Assembly: GCA_002205965.3 (NCBI GenBank)
Contig: NADL03000662.1
Coordinates: forward strand, 1,488,001-1,552,000
DNA length: 64,000 nucleotides
Origin: Kappaphycus alvarezii
Taxonomy: Eukaryota; Rhodophyta; Florideophyceae; Gigartinales; Solieriaceae
Direction of reading: 5' to 3'
Positions 46,866-56,768 of this stretch are shown one piece after another (within the stretch, counting starts at the first letter, position 1; each line of letters begins with the position of its first letter). Below the pieces are notes generated by a model. It was not told where the DNA came from. It was given only the letters and a program-made list of their open reading frames with translations, and did no database searches. Both the position numbers and the translations under genes were made by a program.

Positions 46866-48182
46866 ATGAACGCCGCGGAAGAAGTATTAGAGGAGACTCC
46901 TTTCTCTCTCGTAGCAATAGCTGGTGAAAAACCCCCTCCGCCCACCAACACAGGTAGTAAACTTCGATACTGTACTACCAATCAACCTGTCACTTCGGTC
47001 TCCTTTCCTCGTACTCCGCATCCTCCCACACGGACTTCTGTTGCCACCTCTTCTTTTCCCTCGCATCGACCTTCTAGATCTCCAAGCTTCCCACACTAAC
47101 CGCACCGCGGCCGTGCTTCTAGCTCTTGTCAGCTGAAGCCTATTGAAGAAGGTGTTTCACACCAAATCTACCGCGTAGCCCACCTGCATCAGAAAGAAGA
47201 AGAGGGTAAATTTATTCCAAGTCTCGTGCAAACCGTGCAACTGCAAATTTTCACCCTACCTGTAGCCCAAAGTTCACAAGAGAGTGGAAGACCACATTTA
47301 CAAAGTCTGGTGACTTGAAAACCAGAAGGGTTTCCATTGTGAGTTTTGCAATATAATCGTCCACAAAAACCCCGACTCTAATCGTCATAATTTCACCAAG
47401 AAGCGCATCAAGAACGAAATAATACGCTTAGGACTTCCTTAAAGTAGTTACAAACGCCCCTCTACATTCGAAAGGCCCTCCTGTTTTTTACTTCCATCGA
47501 ATAACCCAGTATTTGTTCCCTATTGCCCCAGCACCCTTATCGAGAACGTCTCAAAAAGGTTTCTCTTGAGTACATCCGGAAATTCTTTAATGCGTATAAA
47601 CTAATTTCTCAGTCTCTTTGTAATGTGAAAGCTGCTCTTTCTCTTAACCTCAATGCCGACCCGCAACCTTCCCACAAAGATGCGATAGTTGGCCTCCGTG
47701 GAGATCTCCCCGTGTAAACCAATTATAAAGCAGAATTTATTTCTGGCCCTGCGAGATTTTTCAAGCTTTTCCTCGATTACTTGCAAATACACGGAATGGA
47801 ATATACGCAGCATCCAGAAAATTCGCGTCTTTCCTGGGGAATCCCATCCATGCTTTATAGGTCGGGACAGGATAATGATGAAGCTTTTCATGTACCCACT
47901 AGTTCAAAAAAGCATAATCATTTCCCTTCAAACCCTCATTTTTACGAGAAATCCTGCTACGTTGATGATTCGAAAGTTACTCAAAACGTTGCAACTCGTT
48001 TAAAATACACGGAAAAGTTTACTGGTAAACTTTGTGACGGCATCACCGAATGCGTATGCAACTACCCTGATGCAGCCGCAGATTACGAACTCCCTAATCA
48101 AAGAAGTTACAATACTTCACTAAATTTTTTGAAGGTGAAGCGAAAAGGTTTTTTACCGTTAGCATATCTCTGGGCGCTGTGA
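46866..48182 (+). mobile_element. LTR-retrotransposon gag fossil (tentative)
   Basis: The frame from ATG 46866 (MNAAEEVLEETPFSLVAIAG) is Pro/Ser-rich. Further on, 47781-48182 contains KYTEKFTGKLCDGITECVCN and PDAAADYELPNQRSY, resembling the KFTGK...YxxAxxDYxLTxQQ segment of gag proteins in red-algal and oomycete LTR elements. It is a broken fossil; no protease, integrase or RT follows. The assignment rests on one motif block. Confidence 0.4.
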
Positions 48183-48619
48183 AAAGTTTGCAGTAACGGT
48201 GTCTACAATTAGGGAAGAGTATATTAGCTCTAATCGTTAGAATCGCATTGTTAAACACTTGCAGAGAAAACTGATAAACTTAAAGATTAAGGGGTATCGC
48301 CTTGCCTCATTCAGGTGTTCAAAGTACGTTGCGGTACTTTTGATACATTCATGTGGTTTGCACAAATGTGAATTGTCGTACACAGGATGACCCAAATCTC
48401 TACAAGGACATAATACAGGTACAAAACCGATGCCAGTGGGTTCCTCCCTATCCTCCTTTCTTTCCTCATAAGTTGCCGCTTAGAAATACTCCGTATTTGC
48501 TCATTTCATGTAGCTTGTTTTGCTGAGCGCCCCTTTGCAGGAGCTTACAATTCGAAGTAACTTCCGTCTGCTAACAGATACTGAATCTGGTAATGGAGGT
48601 GCTGAAGGTCGCTGACCTT

Positions 48620-48892
48620 TATGTATTGCGCTGCAATATATGGGGCTGACAGGTGCAGTCAGCACAAAAGCAGATGGTCTCTCTATCCTTTGGTATTGCG
48701 CTGAAAATACCATTGCGGGAGGTCGCTTTGACCAATTCCAAGTACTGCTCTGCAATATTGGTGCAGTTGGTCTTTCGACCCATTCAGTGTTGCGCTGCAG
48801 AAACCACAACAGAAGTTTGCTAATTTTTAGGAATTGCGTTGCAATACTTATACTGATCGTTGCATAACTTTAAGGTATTGCGCTGCAAATAG
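48620..48892. repeat. Degenerate array of six TATTGCGCTGCAATA-like motifs
   Basis: Six copies or near-copies at about 48627, 48694, 48744, 48789, 48834 and 48874, spaced about 40-70 bp. The motif is nearly its own reverse complement (only the central bases differ). On the minus strand the array gives a repeating RPxAPxL...SA pattern in one frame. Confidence 0.75.
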
Positions 48893-49147
48893 TACCTAAG
48901 CATAAACAATGGTCGCGTTAATCCTGAGTCGCTTGGATACAAAAGGTATCACCGGAGCCATCCTCGTCGGGTGCATCACGTGTTACTCTTTTGCTGTAAG
49001 AGCTGTAATACGTGCGTAGTGCTGTCGCAATTATGCTGCAACCGTTCGTGCAAAGGATGTCTATGTCACGACTGTACAGTTGTGGAAGGAGTTAACACAG
49101 CATTACATTGTAGATGTGTTAGATTGTCAATATGTGCCACGAACATT

Positions 49148-49335
49148 GCATGAGGCCTCTCCAAGGACATAAAGTGGCATGAGTTGCATTGGGCGCTGGC
49201 AGGCCACGAATGCATGAGTCCTCTGTTGTAACTGAGAGTGCGGAGAATTCATTGGCGCTAGCGGGCCGCAGAGAATGCATGAGGCCTGTCCGGAAAGTAG
49301 AGAAGTGCATAAATTGCAATAGGCAAAGGAGATCC
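49148..49335. repeat. Tandem repeat, ~64-bp unit x 3
   Basis: Units begin GCATGAG at 49148, 49212 and 49277 and share GGCGCTRGCRGGCC and the following GAATGCATGAG. Divergence between units is moderate. Confidence 0.8.
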
Positions 49336-49340
49336 AACTA

Positions 49341-50350
49341 CTTCGAGCACAGTGAGGCACCCCAGACTAAGGGGAATGCGAGGAAAGCACTGGTGCGGGT
49401 AAGGGAAATAGTGTGCATCCCTAGTCAGTGAGAGTCATACGCGACATGAGACACGACCATCGGTGCAGTAGACGCTACGGCTACGTAGGACAAGTCTACC
49501 CAGAGTGCTAGAGAGTAATGCAACGAGTCTCCCGCAGATGCCGAAGGGCATGGGAGCCCGGGCTGTCGACGGGGTTCAACGGGCCGGATATGAATAGAAG
49601 GTGTGACTTTGCAGGATGTTGCTCTCGGTAGTCCCCCAGCAATTGTGCTGATCTGACCCTCGACTTTTGGAATCGTACACATCGAACCATCAACCCACAA
49701 CGTCATTACAGTATGAGTTCCGTCCAACCAGATGGATCCAAAACAGTACAGTTGTTGAATTAGTAGTGAAATGAACGCAAATTACAGTTTTCACTGAGTT
49801 GATCGTCACTTTGAGTCAATGAGTTTGGCGAGGCAAGAAGATCGGCACAGGCCGGGTTGCACTTTCTGTGCTTTACCTTTCTTTACTCAGGGAGGTACCT
49901 TGTTCCTTTTTATACTAGTCGCCTCAGTTCAGATCCCTCTGGCTGCAACGACCTTAAGCTGTAATGTCCCTCATATTTCAAATTAGACTCTCTTTTCGGC
50001 GTCCAGTTGCATATTTCATATTTCCATAATACAGGTTCCCATAACAACGCGAGCCGTGGTCTTTGTGCCTGTAGCTCATTCAAAAGATTCTGCCTAACCC
50101 ATTATAAGTCGAGCAGTCTCTTCGTTCGTATACTTTGCAGATACCATGTCAATTCCAGGCAAGGCATTCTGCCCTTTTCGTGTATCCCTCAGCTTCAAGC
50201 CACTCTATTCCCAACGAGAGAATAGCCGTGTTCGTCTCATGTCCATTCGTCAAATGTATTATAACACCCCTCGTTCGGGTGAACAGCTCATCAAACTTGA
50301 TGCTTCCTAATCTTAGAGCATACCTAGTCTGACTCCAAACCAATGTCTCT
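49341..50350. other. Gap, no gene recognised
   Basis: Intergenic DNA between the repeat arrays and the Harbinger element. Frames are short and without domains. Confidence 0.45.
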
Positions 50351-50593
50351 AAAACATCAATTTTTAGACAAAAACTTTAGCGCAGGCATTGGCAAAACAT
50401 AGTAGTCAGCTCACACCACAAAGCAATGAGTACGAGTTCATACAGCTGAGTACAACGGCAAGCCAATGGAATCCAACAACCATGGGAGGTGATTTTGTAG
50501 GGTTTTTGAATCACACCCCTTCCACCCATTTCAACGTTTAACGTTGCTTCAACCTCTCCACTATCTCAGAAGTCGTTGACCCCTTTTTCTACG

Positions 50594-52021
50594 ATGTCAA
50601 ATCTTCGACAACAACAGTGTCACATTTTACTTCAGGCTCACCAACTTCTCGGTCAGATATCACTAGTTGCTACACTAGCAATCAGAAAGTTGCGCCAAAA
50701 TGGTTCAAAATACAAATACAGAGGCAGGCAGTTGGGATCTCAGAAAATTCTTCGGGGCGAGTCTTCGTGGATAAAAGACTATCTCGAGCCGAACTGTTTG
50801 TACACATTGATGCAATTCCGCAGGAGGTTTGGAGTTCCAAGAACCCTCTTTTGGAGGATACATGACGACCTTGTAGCTCGCTACACACACACTTTTAAGC
50901 TGAAAACGAGTTCATATGGCAAGGTAGGTCACAAATCGGAGATCAAAGTAGTAAAATGTCTGAGGTTTCTGAGCACGTACAGGAGCTACGACGATCTTGA
51001 TAATGGCTCTAGAATGTCAGCGGAATCAACTAGATTCTACGTTAGAGAATTTTGTTAGAGAATTTTGTAGATGTGTTTTGGAAATGTACCGCCCGACATA
51101 CCTCAATCGACGACCTAGTCCTGCAGAACTGGATAAAGTTTCTGAGCATTACAAGGAAGTCGGATTCAAAGGATGTGTAGGGGAAATAGACTGTTGCCGT
51201 TTAACTTGGAAAAACTGTCCAATCGCGCTTAAAGGCCAGTACCAGAATGGAAAAGATGGTCAGATGGCGAGTATATCAGTTGAAGCGTGGCGCGATCTGG
51301 ATTTATATATATGGCATTGGTTTGCAATGCGTCTGGCAACGAATAACGACCTAACGATGATCAATACCTCTCCAATCATTAATGATATTCTGCTTACAAG
51401 TTAAAATTTAAGTCTACTACACCGTACAAGATTCTATCAAACTCTACTGACCGCGACTTACCAAATTTTCTGGTGGATGGGATATACCCAAAGTGGCCCA
51501 TATTCATGGGACCAATTCATCATCCAATATCCAATAGGTATAGTATTTACACAACAAGACAGAAGATACGACGTAAGGACATTGAGAAGCTCTTCGGGGT
51601 ATTGAGGTCCCGATTTCGGATTCTACGAGAGGATATCAGACTGTGGTTCATCGACGAAATCATTCGGGTTTCTCAAACTTGTGTAATACTACACAACATG
51701 GTCATTCGCATGCAGCAAGATGGAGCGTTCTTAGAAGACCTTGATTATGAGGGTGCACACTACAATATTCTGACAGAGCTACTGGATAATGATGACATTA
51801 ACGCTGAAGAACCGCAGGCAGAGCTTAACTTGCACACGAGCGCTGATAAAACTGGAGAAAATGAGCTTTCAGAATGGGAAGACTTTATTGTGCGCCACAG
51901 CTTTGTGAAATCATCAATTGGACACGACACACTCAAAGCAGATCTTGTTGGACGACTAGTATACGATTATTTTATTGTAGAGAATCTCATTTACTATTCC
52001 GCTAACTATTCCGATAAGTAA
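50594..52021 (+). pseudogene. Harbinger transposase (plant-transposon-protein type)
   Basis: From ATG 50594 (MSNLRQQQCHILLQ) the N-terminal region has the DNA-binding-like block KSEIKVVKCLRFLSTYRSYD. The catalytic part follows: EIDCCRLTWKNCPIALKGQY (first Asp), LDLYIWHWFAMRLATNNDLT (second region) and FLVDGIYPKWPIF. The last block reads RRKDIEKLFGVLRSRFRILR, with the Glu of the DDE set, then CVILHNMVI. The copy is disrupted by a 13-bp tandem duplication (51041-51066) that shifts the phase, and by a second shift near 51390. It pairs with the partner gene at 52105-53335. Confidence 0.88.
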
Positions 52022-52104
52022 GAGGACCATCTCGGGAGTAGTTTTAGCCCTATATGGCTCCCAGTGTGGGCCGTGTGTGTTGTGTAGAGGGAGACCTCTC
52101 AGCA

Positions 52105-53335
52105 CTAGTTCAGTGCGAAGTCCGAAGAAACGATATCATCATCGAGGCCTCCCTCCTCTTCATGATCCTGGGGCTGGCTTCCTTCACTTCTGAAAAAAAT
52201 GGAGCTCTTGAAGTTTTTGGCACTTCTACTGCTTTTCCCTGTGTTCTCTTCCTTTGTTTTCTCCACGAGCACCACCGTGGAATCATACCGGGTTTCCAAT
52301 ATCCTCTTCAACACCAGTTTACGCTCCTCGCTATCGTCTGGAAGTACTTGCAGGAATTTAAAGTCATTCTCTTTCCGATTTTGTATCTCCGTTTGCTTGA
52401 CAAACATTTCCATGAAAGAGCTTGTTCGCTCAATTGTTCCGTGCATCGTCTTAATCACACCTGCAATCTCTTCGTCAGCTTTTGATTGTTTGTTGACCAC
52501 TTTCCTCTTCTTAATTCCTACTGACCTTTTCATTCGTTCGTTATTCCCTTCGTTCTGTGCCTCCGAGCTATCAGAACCAGAAATTTCTCTCTTTGGCGAG
52601 CGAAATCGCTGACCAATGCCCTCCCATTGACGATTAATTATGTAGCCTTCCGCCGTCTCACTTGTCCCACTATATCCATTGCAAAACTTTGGTTGCGAAC
52701 TGAGATAGTTCGCTGTCTCAACATAAAGAAAATCCGGTGCTTACTGGAAAGCGCCGTTGCTGTCCTTACGTATGGCGGACATTCGGTATAGTCGCATAGT
52801 TTTGCCCAGAATATCTTCGTCGTTCATCCCTGATATTTTCCATGATTCGATTTTCTTCTTAGCGGTAATGTAATGTTTAGCAGATCATGCCAGTCGATCC
52901 CACGTAGAACGTTGGGAGGGCTATGTCCTGTTGCCACCTTTGCTCGCACAACTGGCCTGCGCGGCCGCCCAAAAGTCTTCGCGTTTCTGATTTGGGCCCT
53001 TTTATGACTGCTCTACCCAACATTCTGCAAGAATTAAACCATCAGTTGCAGAATACGACTTACCTCGTCTCGAAAGTTTAGAGTTAGTGCTTTTGTCTTT
53101 TGCTACTTCTGTACCGCGGTTCAACGGTGGTTTTGACTTGCTGGTAATCGGAAACGTTACTAATTATACTCATAGCTGGTTTTTGCTCTGGGCCTGATGG
53201 TTGTTTGCTGCGAGTAGGGCATCGGGATTGATGAAGGGCGCAGGAATCGGGTCGTTTGAATCTGGTGCAGTGTTGGCCATAGCTGGGTGCGGGTTGCTTT
53301 GGTTTTCGGGATTTTGAGGCTTCATTTTGTCTGTT
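52105..53335 (-). pseudogene. Harbinger trihelix/Myb-like partner protein
   Basis: Minus strand: a polar N-terminus (MKPQNPENQSNPHPAMANTA from about 53323), then LSRRGKSYSATDGLILAECW and KGPNQKREDFW. WKISGMNDEDILGKTMRLYR and NYLSSQPKF follow, aligning with the trihelix/Myb-like DNA-binding region of Harbinger second proteins (RWDxI...SGxxxxDxxxxAxxLY). The C-terminus is a charged helix (QSKADEEIAGVIKTMHGTIE, LVLKRILETRYD). Several in-frame stops (after KNQL, WVEQS, GNRT and AFQ) show decay. In active elements this protein binds DNA and helps the transposase enter the nucleus. Confidence 0.7.
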
Positions 53336-53669
53336 GTAGAGTAGATTGAGGTAATAACAAGAATCAAAAGGACCAGAAAAGTGCAACCAAAGTTAATTGT
53401 AGGTTGGGCGAGGCAATTACTGTTTAGGGGCGAAAGGTACTCGGAGATGTAGCGAGACAATGGCGGTGCAGGAGTGAAAAGTACTTGAGATCTGGCGAGT
53501 CAATGGCGGAGCGGAAAATGATGCTGGCGAGAACGTTCAAGAAAAACCGCTGCAAACCAATCGTTGTTTTGCAAAGTGAGAGGTGCAGAGCCAACAGTTG
53601 GTGCGTAGGATAGCCAGATACAACTCTTTGGCTATCTTGATAGCGTTTTTTCGATAAAAGAACTGAGAA

Positions 53670-53745
53670 GCGTGATAGCGCCGGCGCTAAAAGTGTCTCA
53701 ATATTGTTCTGGGTTTGAGACACTTTTTGCGCTGGCGCTAAGATT
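53670..53745. repeat. Near-perfect palindrome, ~27-bp arms
   Basis: The left arm ATAGCGCCGGCGCTAAAAGT continues with GTCTCAA. A 13-base spacer follows, then TTGAGACAC and TTTTTGCGCTGGCGCTAA. Arms differ at two or three positions. It is probably the right end of the Harbinger element or a MITE. Confidence 0.8.
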
Positions 53746-53799
53746 CTGTGTCCAGAATGGTCGTTTAGCTACGGAGTAGTTCTGCACTAACGCAATACA

Positions 53800-54690
53800 G
53801 TATCCGACTCAGCGGCACTCAGCGGCCGATCCGCGGCCTCGCATTCCGCAAAGGCCCTGGCGCCGCCTTCCTGTTCGCACATCCCTCCGCCGACACGTAA
53901 GTGTCTGCCGTACACTGGAAGATCATGATACGACGTTTCCTCGGGCTGTCTGTTTATGACGACTCGCTTCCCCGGAACTGCGAGCATTGTAAACGCCCGA
54001 TGGACAGCTTGGGAGATCACGCAGCCGACCTGTGCCCCTCTGGATTCGGTCGCAAACACCAGCATGACTCGTTACGCAACGCCATTGCCGGCCGTATCGC
54101 CCGCGCAGCAGGCTTAGACTGCCAGCTGGAGGTCCCACTCCTCGTCCCATGAATTGAACTACGACCCGCTGACATCCTTGTCCACCCACTGCTTGCCCCC
54201 GACGGCAACGCGGTCCGCCCCATTGCCTGTGATGTCACCATCGTCTCTCCGTTCAAGGACAACGTAAGATCGAGGGCCACCCGCGAAATGGGCGGTGCCG
54301 CTGCCATCGCTCACCGCAACAAGGTTACGGACCTGTAGCGAAAACTTTCGCGGCGTCTGCCACCGCCCTCAGACAACCCGACCCAAGCCTCCAATTTCTA
54401 GTTCTAACCGCTGCGTTTGATTCTCTGGGGTCACCTTCTCCTGCCACCTTCCTCTCCATAGAGAGTCTTCTGTCGCGTATCGCGGAGAAGTTCAGCACTC
54501 CTGTCGGAGTGATCCGCACGCGCGTGTTGAGCCGCATCAGTTGCACTATCTGGTCGTCAGTTGCGCAAGCTATTTTTTCGCGCATGTCGCTGCACGTGGA
54601 CTACATGGAACATCCTGTTAGCTCTTAGCTAGCAATATAGTCGGATCCTGCAGCGGACACCTGTTATACTAATGCCATACATGATGGAAA
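53800..54690 (+). mobile_element. LINE C-terminal module and 3' tail
   Basis: The plus strand shows AVHWKIMIRRFLGLSVYDDS, then NCEHCKRPMDSLGDHAADLC and GFGRKHQHDSLRNAIAG, then PADILVHPLLAPDG, CDVTIVSPFKDN and GGAAAIAHRNKVTDL. A zinc-knuckle-like CxxC...H...C block is thus followed by an RPAD...DVT block. Phase changes and stops break the frame (for example after VPLLVP and after KVTDL). It ends with the tail TAGTCGGATCCTGCAGCGGA, shared with 33178-33290. Confidence 0.85.
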
Positions 54691-54923
54691 GGGATAACTG
54701 GAAAATGGAACATTACGGACGGTTGGAACCTTCCGTAACGTTACGGAAGGTTTAACTGTCCGTAACCACCAAAGGACCAAACTCCCCTTCCAGCAAAATC
54801 TCAATTCGTCCTATTCGCCTGAAAAACACAAAATAGGGGATTTTAGTACTGTAGGAGTTTATTTTTATTGCATTTTTATGATTTTAGTACTGTCTAGCGA
54901 AGAATTGAAAAATTTTCGCTGTC

Positions 54924-54930
54924 TATATAA
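54924..54930 (+). promoter_or_regulatory. Candidate TATA box of the zinc-finger gene
   Basis: TATATAA lies about 375 bp before the ATG at 55305 and is followed by a CAACAACCAACAACAAAAAA-type leader, typical of eukaryotic 5' untranslated sequence. Confidence 0.4.
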
Positions 54931-55304
54931 ACCCTGCTTCTGGCGGTCGGGCAGACCCTCGACACCAACAACCAACAACAAAAAATCCTGCAACCGAGAA
55001 AGCAACCAACTCAACCTGCCCCCCCCCTTCCTCTCCCTCTGTGCACTACTAACCGTCCCTCAAACCCTGCTCAGTGTCCCTCGTCGGGCGGCGTCGCTTG
55101 TGTGTATGCAAGGGCGTCGTTCGGCGATAGCTGAGAGTTTAGTCTACCTAAACTTCCTCGCTACAGAGCGCGGAGCACTTCGTGTGCACAAATAATCAAA
55201 GAACTGCTGAGGAAAATTCGCCCTAGTGGCATAAAGAGGTGGTAAGGTATGGGAAAGAGGTAAAGAGGTGGGAAAGAGGTAAAGAGGAGAGAAGTAGTGG
55301 GTTA

Positions 55305-56139
55305 ATGCAGGAAGGCAACTCCGCTGGGTCCGCCCATCGTCACACCAACCCTAACAGCTCCTCCGCAGGAGAACCGACCTCGCCAACACCCAGCGGGTCG
55401 TCGGAGGAAATTGACAAAATTATCGACTCCATCATCAAAAAGGGACAGAACGAGCCCGAGGTTAGGGGTAATCGGTTGGAAACAGACTTCCAAACGTCGA
55501 GGGAGTCTGTTTACCCGAGAAGCAGGTTCATAGACGACGAGGCGGAAGAGGGTAGCGAAGAGGACACCGAAAAGGAGATAGAATTCGTAGGCGAATCCAG
55601 AGTTAGTCGGCAGCCGAAAATTCCGAAAGGTAGGACGGGAACACTCCCAACGGTACCTAGCATCGGACATCTTTGTACTTGGAGCGGCTTCGGCGCATCT
55701 ACAGGAAAGTGCAGTCGCTGGTAGAAGGAGGGAAGGTAAACTCCCGCTGGCACGACAAATTGCCCACAAGCCGCGCGCCCCCAATCCCACTGCCGGACCG
55801 TCCACGGTCAACGTCGGTCGCGCCTGTTTAACGGCACTCAAGGTTAGCCAGGACAAGGAGAGAAAGAAGGCCAGAAGGAAGAAGAAGGTAGCGAGCCACC
55901 ACTGCAAGGTGTGCAACTTCCGAACGCCGAGCAAAGACCAGTTTGAGGCCCACAAAGCCGGTCCCAAGCACCTCAACGCTGTAATTCGTCACACCAACCC
56001 CTTCGATCCCTTGGTCTGTACCAACCGCCTCCAGTGTGAGTGCGGCACTCGTGTAAGCTCGGAAGTTGACCTGCGCCTACATCTTTCCAGCCGAAAACAC
56101 CGGAGGAACCTGGCGTACGGGAACAACGAGAAATCCTGA
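55305..56139 (+). CDS. Paired C2H2 zinc-finger protein, possibly with a small intron
   Basis: From ATG 55305 (MQEGNSAGSAHRHTNPNSSS) the protein is Ser/Pro-rich, then acidic (DDEAEEGSEEDTEKEIEF). About 55630 the reading continues in another phase through ERKKARRKKK into two U1-like fingers: CKVCNFRTPSKDQFEAHKAG ending in H, and CECGTRVSSEVDLRLHLSSR ending in H. It stops at 56137-56139. A GT at 55630 and an AG at 55714 would remove 85 nt and keep the frame, but no transcript evidence is available; a frameshift is the alternative. The basic region plus fingers suggests nucleic-acid binding. It could be a host gene or the ORF1-like protein of a mobile element. Confidence 0.55.
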
Positions 56140-56768
56140 ATCTCATCTCTGCTTTGAATTGAATACAGCCCCGAAACATTGAAAAAGCGTAGAAACACTG
56201 AACCTATTGAATTATTTAGAGACAAAAAGAACGAAAAAAAAAAGAACAAAACCCAAAAAACACTTTTACAGTACACTGAAACCTATCCCTTGAGCACCGT
56301 GCAAAATTCGGTGCCATTAATACAGTAAAGATACAGTATCCGACTCAAAAAATCACAACAGAGACGTACTAGGCTTGCTCGGAGGGTGGACTCGTTCCAG
56401 TGTTCAATTACGAATCATCCTAGTCCCAGGATGTAAGCAATCTCAATTACAGTAGCTATAGCCATTGGTTATCTTCTAACACAGTACTGTACAGTACAGT
56501 ACAGTGTTGTCTTGCAAATTAGCGACCCGAAGCACATTTGAATTTATATATATTCTGTACTGTTGTAAATTGTCCGGGTACAATACTAATTTGATTGGCG
56601 TATAATTGGGTTGATTTGACAGTTACTGTAAGGAGATCTAACTTTCCTTCGAATTCGTACAGTACAGCGCTTTACAGATCAAAGAGAACGAAGTCGCTCG
56701 TCCGGCTCTATGACGCCGCCTTAAAATTTCTTGAAGCCATTCGCCACGCCATCTCTTGTCACTCAACA
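56140..56768. promoter_or_regulatory. 5' region of the BTB gene
   Basis: A short A-rich run (56235-56262) follows the zinc-finger gene. A TACTGTACAGTACAGTACAG cluster lies at about 56483-56502, a TATATATA at 56545-56552, and another TACAGTACAG at about 56660. These may form the promoter or leader of the BTB gene. Confidence 0.4.

Larger units (their letters stand above)
50360..53745. mobile_element. PIF/Harbinger DNA transposon with two convergent genes
   Basis: A plus-strand transposase (50594-52021) and a minus-strand trihelix/Myb-like partner (52105-53335) converge with about 85 bp between their ends, the two-gene layout known for PIF/Harbinger elements. Candidate ends are a left sequence with GACAAAAACTTTAGCGC at about 50367-50384 and a right sequence whose reverse complement reads GAGACACTTTTAGCGCCGGC inside the palindrome at 53670-53745. 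The match is imperfect, so the ends are tentative. Both genes are disrupted. Confidence 0.7.

Noticed and set aside
48620-49335. CRISPR array
   Set aside because: Repeat spacing is irregular, repeats are degenerate and the genome is eukaryotic, with no cas genes.
55302-55976. Long minus-strand frame with hydrophobic stretch over the zinc-finger gene
   Set aside because: It is the shadow of the plus-strand coding sequence; its composition follows from Lys/Glu-rich codons on the other strand.
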